A DNA stretch of 22,479 nucleotides. It comes from a virus. A program made the translations under genes and the position numbers. Positions 15,801 through 22,479 of the stretch are shown here, one piece after another. The stretch lies in IMG/VR virus record IMGVR_UViG_3300017753_000124, positions 1 to 22,479 of that record. The stretch is one strand, 5' to 3'. Each line of letters opens with the position of its first letter. Within the stretch, counting starts at the first letter, position 1. Under the pieces are notes generated by a model that did no database searches, was not told the origin of the DNA, and was given only the letters and a program-made list of their open reading frames with translations.

Positions 15801-15904
15801 ATTTATTCCAGATAACACCACAGACAGACGAAATTTTTATTCCAGATGTGAGTATTTCAGATATAGATATCATTACAGATGCAACACAAGCAACAACGGT
15901 TTAA
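12833..15904 (+). CDS. gp6: gp6 baseplate wedge protein (enlarged)
   Basis: gp6 forms the iris ring of the baseplate that holds wedges together. The 1023-residue product has the gp6 N-terminus (LFAAEDYTTVYESYVQADLK, then DWVESSEFVALLDLIAQFGHNLAFRVDLNSR at about 58-88 and TATKQESVLKLADFLAYQPK). The C-terminus is also in keeping (FFHIDNWDFGEEFFFTELAAHVHQSLAGVVSSFVIVP near 945-980). T4 gp6 has 660 residues, so about 360 extra residues lie in the middle, with Ser/Asn/Gly-rich beta segments suggesting added domains. Residues 795-806 read DKNKDGRPDDPD, an EF-hand-like calcium loop. It begins two bases after gp25 and ends nine bases before the giant gene. Confidence 0.88.
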   Translation: MAQKIRQAKLFAAEDYTTVYESYVQADLKSYDYDTIRTGMVEYIRTNYPENYNDWVESSEFVALLDLIAQFGHNLAFRVDLNSRNNFLSTATKQESVLKLADFLAYQPKRNVPAFGLLKLVSVKTNEAVIGSDGSSLGGKEIRFENTSSPDNIDDFTAVINSVFNKSNPFGSPQKQSIIDGVMTDFYALNNTNDQVYFSFSGAVQGISSSFNAVSVTIENGQLAENSPNPNGSFNVAYRNDNLGITSNNTGFFMGFKQGQLQFKDFEITDTISSQSLDVNISNINESDVWVQTVTSDGEVLKNWTKVDKNVIYNTVPSGVRDVFAVKTRATNQISIMFADAAFGNVPSGIIRVWYRTSANDTYVLRPDDITNKKFSIQYTGADGNPYTVVFEGQLRQSVLNASRSETVSEIKENAPRTFASQNRMITADDYNSLLATQSTSIKKIKSINRTHSGHSRYLDIKDPTGAYSNLHLYSLDGVLTREQITKEKTSASRTPSSVFSNYIVPMLNDDEVINLYYDLHRNQFNALKTTDAAFNTLTWQAANGIEGTSGYLTDASNNIARTGLVSSIYSKYIRDGALVKFTKNSKTVWTKVSSIYNNGLGVDDTSGAPTGLRANGDGAIITDSVIPNGSSVEIIYPAINRTFTSEERFAINTFLTAKTDFALTYDFINGGWNILETPTAKTSAFDIISFFSTPNNNWILHVDFDTLVNYGKYNITTRVSRFVLESQLIEFSNINNQEKLEEESKKASRDQIEIIDLGAGTTGNFYVYGYTFQGLNGQQAGVYNPNRVILSLKDKNKDGRPDDPDAVYNILGNSSSLVDLRIEWKHIPDKNEIIDPSFSNIIDTFVLTTSYDSNYRNWLKNNDKTLESEPNPPTMDMLNSQFGQFMDKKAMSDTIIYRPVKYKVLFGPEAESELQAKFRVVKLPNTSLTDNEIKSKLVDAITEFFHIDNWDFGEEFFFTELAAHVHQSLAGVVSSFVIVPMSSDSVFGDLFQITPQTDEIFIPDVSISDIDIITDATQATTV

Positions 15905-15913
15905 GGTAAAAAA

Positions 15914-18900
15914 ATGAGCAAGTATAAAAGTAATAAGCCAACTACACCAGGTAGGAAAAAACGTGCAGGTAGCTATAAGGGTACTGAAATTAAAAGTAGT
16001 GACTTTTTACCAAGTGTTTTCCAAACTAACGTAAATAAATCATGGCTTAATGCAACCTTTGATCAAATGATTAGTAAATCAGATCTTAAAGATATTGATG
16101 AGCTAGTTGGTACAAGGGATGGCAGATACTTTGATAAAAATGACATTTATATGACAACATCTGAACATGATGTACGTGGTGTAAAGCAATTTGAACCAGC
16201 AATTGTAAGTAGAGACAAATCAAAAAATCTAACTAACCTTATAGGCATAGACGATATTTCAAACTCTATAAATGTTGATTTTGATCAATATAATTATAAT
16301 GCCGCTTACCAAACTCGTGCTTCAACATTCTTACCACCGATTGATGTTGATAAATTTATTAACTATGGACAATATTATTGGATAGAAAACTTACCAGTAT
16401 ATGAAAGTTTTAATACAAATATCACATATACAAACGTTGTAAGTGAAATTAATGGTGAGATTGAATATACATTCAAAGACGATGAGAATGAGTTCCCGTT
16501 AATGGATGGTATGATTATAGAATTTACCGCAGGTTATGGACAATGGGATGGCTGGCAGTTCTTAGTAACTGGTGTTGGTGATTTTATTAAATTAAGACCA
16601 TATAGATCTAACACAGGAAAAAATGAATGGAACGCACTTACATCTTACAATGGTGCAATACGAGGATACTGGGACAAGGGTGATGTTAAGCTATATGAGC
16701 GAGGTGCTATTTCTCAAGACTTATGGGATTATATTAAAGACCACAATGCAAATAAAACATTACCATTATTAAAACTTAGAGATACTGGATTAGTTAAAAA
16801 AATAAATCCTGATGGCACATCTGTAAATGGTGTAGACACATATATTAGCGGCAGAGTAATTGCTCGCTTTGATGAAGATTGGAACTTTCAAAACAGCACA
16901 GGATCATATCCTTTTGCTAAAAACTTCCAGCCTTCTAATTTAGATGAATATAAAGTGTTTATTATTGATACAGACACAGATGGTGATATTGAAGTTACAT
17001 GTATTATTGACGCAAGGCTAACTTCTAATAATGAAATAGAACAATTTATTCCAAGCAACATTAATAAAGAGTTTGCAATGATTGCAGAGAATTTAGAAAA
17101 CTATGACATCATTGGTTGGGACAACGACTTTAAACTTAATTCTGAAAAAGATTATATTGTTATTGACAGAGCAGACCCAATTGCAAGTGCATGGAGTCGT
17201 GTTAATATGTGGATACACAAAGAAGCATTATTCACTATTGCAGCAATGACAAATACATCAGACCAATATCTACTAAACAGAAAAGATTTTCAAGCCAAAC
17301 GTCCTATTATTGAATTTAATAAAAACATGTGGCTAACAAATCACGGCTATAGTGAATACAAATATGACTTTGTATGGCAGGGTAATATTGATTTTATTAT
17401 GTTAAGTAAAACAGTCGCAGAGACAGAACTTTCTGTAGGAACAACATTTGTTGTGGTTGGTGACGATAAAGTTTATGAAGTAACTGCAACAGGTAGTCAA
17501 GTAAATGCCACACTTACAGCTGGTGACACAATGTTTATTATGTCAGGCGGCATACAGTCGCTTGTTGACAAATATCAATACCAAGACGTATGGTTCACTG
17601 AAGATGGTGAATTTATGGTTGCGCAAAAAAAGAAGCGTGTAAACTTTGCACCTTACTTTAAGTTGTATGATGAAGATCAAACTTTATTATCAGACACAAA
17701 CAAATACCCTAACAGTACTGATAGAGGAAGTAAAATATTTGGATACAAACCTGGTACAGGTAAAAAGGATCCAGAGTTAAATTTTGCATTAACATATCAA
17801 GATACTGGATTTAAGGCAGAGATTGTATTTGAGAATTTTTTAGATAATACAGAAGTTACATACAGCAAAACATTATCTTCAGGAAGCCAATTGGCTGTAC
17901 AAAGTAATATACCTGGATACTATTATTACAAACAAGGCATACATTATAAGTCAAATTATCAGACAAGTTATAAGCCTATTGGATCTTTAACTGATTACCA
18001 AGTTGTTGTTAGTGACCCAAGTGTTGCATTAGAAATTCCAGTAGGTAGTGACTCATGGGAAACAAATAAAGAATTCTTATTTTATGAAGCAGACGATTGT
18101 TTTGCAGTACGTGAGCTTTATATGAAAGGTATATATCATGATTATGGATACCTAAAGCCACAGCTTATTATGCAACGAAATAAAAAATATGAATTCCATG
18201 ATCTAGTTGGCGATTTAGAAATATATGATAAAGATTATAATGTTGAAACAAACTACACAACAATTAGTTTAACAGCACCATATACATATGACATTGAGTT
18301 TGACTCAAACGCAAATGATTATTATTACTATGGTTGTCCTCATTTAGGCACTGGAAGAATTATTGTTGTTGATGATATTAATCAAGTATATCATAAACTT
18401 TATATTGATGGTAAATTTGTACCATGCAGTAAGTATACCATTACAAACAACCAAATTATTGTGCCAAGCACATTATTAGAAACTGATAGTGTAGTTGATG
18501 TACAATATTATACAAGTGAACTTCGTTACACATTGGATACTGAAATTCCAGAAGTACACAAGCACAATGCTACAAACGAAACTATTGATACTTTTACATT
18601 CAGTGAAACATTGGATCACTGGAAAAGCATTATTGAAAGTGCAGTAGAGTTTGACGGGCAAGGCGATGGTAATAATAACTCACACCGCAAGTTCAGTGTA
18701 CAAACAAATGGCGGTACAATATTTAGACATGATGATATTAGTGTAATGCAAGACATTACATTAAGTGAAGATTCATTAAATGTATCAGCTGGGCTAGTTG
18801 AACAAGGTAGAGAATGGGATAACTTTAAACAAAGATTTATTGCTCAAGTTAAAAAATTATATAAACAACAAAGTTGGTCAAGCGTTAAAGACATTGTAAA

Positions 18901-21900
18901 CCAAGCGGTTGATAATATCACAGTTACACGCAAAGGCACATTACTGCATGCAGATAGTAATATGATATACACTGGAGAAGAAAACTTTGATCGTATCGAA
19001 CTTACAGGTAACAACCAAACTTTTACAACCAAATTTACATTTAACTCGGATAGAACTAAACAAGATCATTATTACATATATCTAACAGATGATAAAAATG
19101 GTCTAGGATATATGACTACTCGAATTTTACATAAAGATTCAGACTACACAGTTAACGGAAGTGAAATTACTTTACTAGTAAATGCAATAGAAATACCAAG
19201 CCAACTTCCATACGTAACAGTTTACTATCACGAAATGGACAAAGTAAGTCACGTACCTGCAAGTATGACAAAACTTGGATTAGAATTTCCAAGATTTATC
19301 CATATTGACAACGGCAAGTTTGTAGGACATGATGGTGCAATGATGCAAGTAGGTAATCAAAACTTTGACTTGTATAATATGAATAGCCAAACTTTTGATC
19401 CAGTAGTTGCATGTTTATGGGATCTTGAAACAAGAATTTATAATAACCTTGCTGAAACAGAACATTATATTTCAGCAAACAAATACTTACCAAGTCAACA
19501 CAGAGACACCTGGTATACACTAAACGATGTTAATAACTCTATGGAAAAATATTTCCGTAAATGGATGAACAAGAATAATATCTGGAATATTGATAAAGAA
19601 GATGAATATGATCCTGCAAATTCAAATACTTGGAATTATAATTCAATGGACTTGCATGGACACATGGAGCACCTTACAGGAAATAAACTGCCAGGATCGT
19701 GGCAAGGAAATTACATCATCTTATTCGGTACAGAGCGTCCAGATTGTATGCCTTGGATAATACTAGGCTTTGCTTGGAAGCCAGCTTGGTGGGATGACCA
19801 TTATAGTTGGACTGATCCAATCAAACGTGCTAGCTTAATAGAAGCACTAAGAACTGGACAACAAAAAATGATCTGGCATAACTTAGGTGTGTCAGAACAA
19901 AGTGTAGCACATGCTCGTTATTATTGGGATTGGGACAATCATTGTCCAGTTAAAACAGACGGCACATTAGAGGATCCAGAAGTTGTACTAGGTACACCAG
20001 ATCCTATTGATGCCGCAGTACCATTTGAGTGGGGAGACTATGGTTACATCGAAAGACGTTGGAGACATAGTGGTGAAGGTATTGGCGCATTAGTTGGTTC
20101 AATTGTTAAACTAAACAGAACAAAGGCGTGGACAGACTTCTTCCAACCAGGGTTTATTGTAGACAAACACAGCTTAGTGAACAACAAAAGAATATCTCCT
20201 AGTGCATTACATTACCATGGCGGATTATATGGAGAGACAGTTAAGTCTATTAACGTAATTGATAGCTCAACAGGGTTAGGTACAAATAGCACAGTAGATA
20301 TCATATCACCTGCAAGTTCATTAGGCGCATCAGCAATAGCAAATGTTAATGCTTCTGGAGAACTTACACATGTTTCATTAACAACCAGAGGTAATAACTT
20401 TGATCAGGATGCAGCCAAACATGTTGAGAATGTTGGCGGGCAAACGTTTAGTTATGCAAATGTTGATATGGTAAAGCAAGTTATACCTTTCCATGCTAAT
20501 GGTATTAATGTAACACAATTAAATAAAATTAAAAGAAATAATGAGAGCATTGACTTAGAGCAACTATACAAAAGTATAGACACACAGTTGCTAATTAAAA
20601 TGGGCGGCTTTACTGATAAGTCATTATTAAACATTCAAACTGAGAGTGGTATAAGCGGCGCATTTAAAATTAATGACAATGATTATGAGATTGTATTACT
20701 TGAAGGTAAACCAACAAGAGTAGATGTAGCAAGCCAAATTTACATTGAAAAATTAAGTCAAGGTTTCCGTATAAAAGGTATCAGTAACGCACAACAGCGT
20801 TTTACTTTTAATGAGCCACTTATACAAGGTGCTAATGCATACAAAAATCTAAAGCTAGATAACAACGGTGTAGTTAGACAATATACCAAGCACAGTGCAA
20901 AAGAAAGTTATATTGAATATGGTGCAGTACTTTCAAGAGTACAAGACACATATAATTTTATTAGAGGCTATGATCACTATTTAAAATCAAGAGGTGTACT
21001 AGCAACAAACGATATTGGTAGCTCTGCATTTGGCTTTGCAAATTGGACAACACATGCACAGATTGGCGAAGTATATATTATTGACATCGGTTCAGGTGTT
21101 GGTTACCAATCAGACCATGGACACATTTTAGAATTTGGTGCTGCTCCAGAACATCAAAACGAATTATTAGACCCGCAAGGTAAAAAGATTGAAGCTGACG
21201 ATTTAAGAGTAGTTAGAACTGAAAACCAACTTAGAGCGATTACAGCTGATGGCAGTTTAATAGGCTCAGCAGGATTTTCAGAAGTAGATTACGAACATGG
21301 ATTGTTACTGTCAAATAAAACACAGTTTAACAGTACTATTTTTGATGACATTTCAAATGTTAGACATCAACGCTTACACATTAAAGGCAAGCGTACAGAT
21401 GGCTGGAAAGGTCATAAATCTGCAAAAGGATATATCGTAAAATCAAATGGAATTAATCCAAACTTTGATTCTAGTGTTAACCAAATAGACTACTATTATA
21501 AAACAGATATTAAAATTGACAATAGCGACATTAGTAAAATGGAAAAACTTACTAACGGAAATATTGATAGGGACTGGAGCAAAGGATTTAATTTAAGCGA
21601 CAATGTATTAAGTAACTTCTATCGCGAAATGATTAAAGACAGAGGTACTACTGGTATTGCAACAAAGCTGAATCGTAGTACATTAATTAATTTAGGAAAC
21701 AGTAACCTTACTACCAAAGAAGAATGGATGTTTAGAAATGGTTACATGGGTGATCCAACAAGAAGAAAAACAACAGAGATTGAATTAAAAAGATCTAACA
21801 ATGCAAGTGACATTAGACTGATTGACTTCTTTAATGATTCACCAGTTTATGTAAACAATGAGATACAAGTAGACTTTCCAAAAGTTACAATGGAAAAACA

Positions 21901-22479
21901 ATACCCAATGTTTGCGGGTGATTGTCTAGAAACAGAAGTTGATTACGTAGTACCAAAACTTCCTGATTTAGATACACTATATGATTCATTAGCAGACTAT
22001 GCTAACATTCCAACATGGAATGGTACTACTAGTTACAAACGTGGCGACAGAGTTAGACGTAACGGTATGTTACTAAAATGTAATACTAACTTTATTGGAT
22101 ATACAAGTGAAGTTTCAAACAATGACCAGACAGGTAGTGTAAGTAACCCAACATTTAGCTTCCGTCAAAGTGGAACACCTAGTGCAGTTATTGATGGTGT
22201 AAGTGTTTACTTCAATAAAACTACAACATTGTATAGTGCAATTGCTGTAACTGGATCAAATCAATCAGTACAAAGTCCTAAAACATTAAACATTGACAAT
22301 ACATCAGTTAGCTTAGTAGTAACATCACAACAACAAATTATTGATACAACACAACCGTTTTCAGGTAACCCACATGTAAATTCAAATGCGTTAGGTACTG
22401 GTACAGTTATCGTTGACAATTATGGAAAAACTTTAGAGATTGAAGGCACAACAATTAACCTTTGGGATCCAGCAGATGA
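15914..22479 (+). CDS. Giant baseplate/tail structural protein in the gp7 position (3' end outside window)
   Basis: From the ATG at 15914, preceded by AAGGT, the frame stays open through the last base, giving at least 2188 residues and no stop. It begins MSKYKSNKPTTPGRKKRAGS, then SSDFLPSVFQTNVNKSWLNATFDQMISK at about 29-56. FLPPIDVDKFINYGQYYWIENLPVY lies near residues 139-163, and a RVNFAPYFKLYDEDQTLL block near 575. A Trp-rich segment with MPWIILGFAWKPAWWDDHYSW lies near 1280. Near 2035-2060, WNGTTSYKRGDRVRRNGMLLKC is like the short aromatic carbohydrate-binding modules (YxxGDxV). I recall similar very large proteins in marine T4-like phages, where gp7 is expected after gp6. T4 gp7 has 1032 residues, so this is over twice that. 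Function inferred: outer wedge scaffold, perhaps with glycan contacts. Confidence 0.75.
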   Translation, partial: MSKYKSNKPTTPGRKKRAGSYKGTEIKSSDFLPSVFQTNVNKSWLNATFDQMISKSDLKDIDELVGTRDGRYFDKNDIYMTTSEHDVRGVKQFEPAIVSRDKSKNLTNLIGIDDISNSINVDFDQYNYNAAYQTRASTFLPPIDVDKFINYGQYYWIENLPVYESFNTNITYTNVVSEINGEIEYTFKDDENEFPLMDGMIIEFTAGYGQWDGWQFLVTGVGDFIKLRPYRSNTGKNEWNALTSYNGAIRGYWDKGDVKLYERGAISQDLWDYIKDHNANKTLPLLKLRDTGLVKKINPDGTSVNGVDTYISGRVIARFDEDWNFQNSTGSYPFAKNFQPSNLDEYKVFIIDTDTDGDIEVTCIIDARLTSNNEIEQFIPSNINKEFAMIAENLENYDIIGWDNDFKLNSEKDYIVIDRADPIASAWSRVNMWIHKEALFTIAAMTNTSDQYLLNRKDFQAKRPIIEFNKNMWLTNHGYSEYKYDFVWQGNIDFIMLSKTVAETELSVGTTFVVVGDDKVYEVTATGSQVNATLTAGDTMFIMSGGIQSLVDKYQYQDVWFTEDGEFMVAQKKKRVNFAPYFKLYDEDQTLLSDTNKYPNSTDRGSKIFGYKPGTGKKDPELNFALTYQDTGFKAEIVFENFLDNTEVTYSKTLSSGSQLAVQSNIPGYYYYKQGIHYKSNYQTSYKPIGSLTDYQVVVSDPSVALEIPVGSDSWETNKEFLFYEADDCFAVRELYMKGIYHDYGYLKPQLIMQRNKKYEFHDLVGDLEIYDKDYNVETNYTTISLTAPYTYDIEFDSNANDYYYYGCPHLGTGRIIVVDDINQVYHKLYIDGKFVPCSKYTITNNQIIVPSTLLETDSVVDVQYYTSELRYTLDTEIPEVHKHNATNETIDTFTFSETLDHWKSIIESAVEFDGQGDGNNNSHRKFSVQTNGGTIFRHDDISVMQDITLSEDSLNVSAGLVEQGREWDNFKQRFIAQVKKLYKQQSWSSVKDIVNQAVDNITVTRKGTLLHADSNMIYTGEENFDRIELTGNNQTFTTKFTFNSDRTKQDHYYIYLTDDKNGLGYMTTRILHKDSDYTVNGSEITLLVNAIEIPSQLPYVTVYYHEMDKVSHVPASMTKLGLEFPRFIHIDNGKFVGHDGAMMQVGNQNFDLYNMNSQTFDPVVACLWDLETRIYNNLAETEHYISANKYLPSQHRDTWYTLNDVNNSMEKYFRKWMNKNNIWNIDKEDEYDPANSNTWNYNSMDLHGHMEHLTGNKLPGSWQGNYIILFGTERPDCMPWIILGFAWKPAWWDDHYSWTDPIKRASLIEALRTGQQKMIWHNLGVSEQSVAHARYYWDWDNHCPVKTDGTLEDPEVVLGTPDPIDAAVPFEWGDYGYIERRWRHSGEGIGALVGSIVKLNRTKAWTDFFQPGFIVDKHSLVNNKRISPSALHYHGGLYGETVKSINVIDSSTGLGTNSTVDIISPASSLGASAIANVNASGELTHVSLTTRGNNFDQDAAKHVENVGGQTFSYANVDMVKQVIPFHANGINVTQLNKIKRNNESIDLEQLYKSIDTQLLIKMGGFTDKSLLNIQTESGISGAFKINDNDYEIVLLEGKPTRVDVASQIYIEKLSQGFRIKGISNAQQRFTFNEPLIQGANAYKNLKLDNNGVVRQYTKHSAKESYIEYGAVLSRVQDTYNFIRGYDHYLKSRGVLATNDIGSSAFGFANWTTHAQIGEVYIIDIGSGVGYQSDHGHILEFGAAPEHQNELLDPQGKKIEADDLRVVRTENQLRAITADGSLIGSAGFSEVDYEHGLLLSNKTQFNSTIFDDISNVRHQRLHIKGKRTDGWKGHKSAKGYIVKSNGINPNFDSSVNQIDYYYKTDIKIDNSDISKMEKLTNGNIDRDWSKGFNLSDNVLSNFYREMIKDRGTTGIATKLNRSTLINLGNSNLTTKEEWMFRNGYMGDPTRRKTTEIELKRSNNASDIRLIDFFNDSPVYVNNEIQVDFPKVTMEKQYPMFAGDCLETEVDYVVPKLPDLDTLYDSLADYANIPTWNGTTSYKRGDRVRRNGMLLKCNTNFIGYTSEVSNNDQTGSVSNPTFSFRQSGTPSAVIDGVSVYFNKTTTLYSAIAVTGSNQSVQSPKTLNIDNTSVSLVVTSQQQIIDTTQPFSGNPHVNSNALGTGTVIVDNYGKTLEIEGTTINLWDPAD

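Overview
The window looks like part of the genome of a T4-like marine myovirus (tailed, contractile-tail phage) infecting an AT-rich host. This rests on recognisable T4-type recombination, late-sigma and baseplate proteins in a compact layout, genes that abut or overlap by 1-4 bases, and AT-rich coding sequence. Domain style and gene order are most like marine cyanophages and SAR11 pelagiphages. No photosynthesis or other host-diagnostic gene is present, so the host cannot be fixed from this window.

Left arm (1-1212). The 3' end of a plus-strand gene meets a minus-strand gene tail to tail, the two sharing a CTAG that supplies both stop codons. The minus-strand gene has a perfect T4-type late promoter (TATAAATA). 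Upstream of it, about 600 bases (604-1212) hold no convincing gene. They are rich in inverted repeats and, for most of their length, more GC-rich than their surroundings. The segment ends in a potential H-type pseudoknot followed by a U-rich tract on the plus strand, and is the best candidate here for an undescribed structured RNA.

Leftward block (1213-5479, minus). This is an operon of the late sigma factor gp55, the recombination nuclease pair gp47/gp46 (SbcD/SbcC, Mre11/Rad50 type), a 63-residue small protein and a GIY-YIG endonuclease. A good sigma70 promoter (TTGACA, 17 bases, TAGATT) lies just upstream of gp55, suggesting early transcription by host polymerase.

Rightward block (5572-22479, plus). 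It begins with a late promoter (GCTAAATA) divergent from the sigma70 promoter. It encodes a nucleotidyltransferase with a probable capsid-targeting leader, then a tail-tube/baseplate cap protein (gp48/gp54 type), gp53, a large hub protein (gp27-like, with an N-terminal lysozyme-like domain), a gp5-like spike lacking its lysozyme domain, a separate GH24-like protein that seems to lack its catalytic acids, an HNH endonuclease, gp25, an enlarged gp6, and a giant protein of more than 2,180 residues in the gp7 position that runs off the window.

Together: the sigma70 promoter would express gp55 early. gp55 would then direct polymerase to the TAAATA-core late promoters that drive the baseplate operon and the small left-hand gene. 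gp46/gp47 would process DNA ends for recombination-dependent replication, to which late transcription is coupled in T4.
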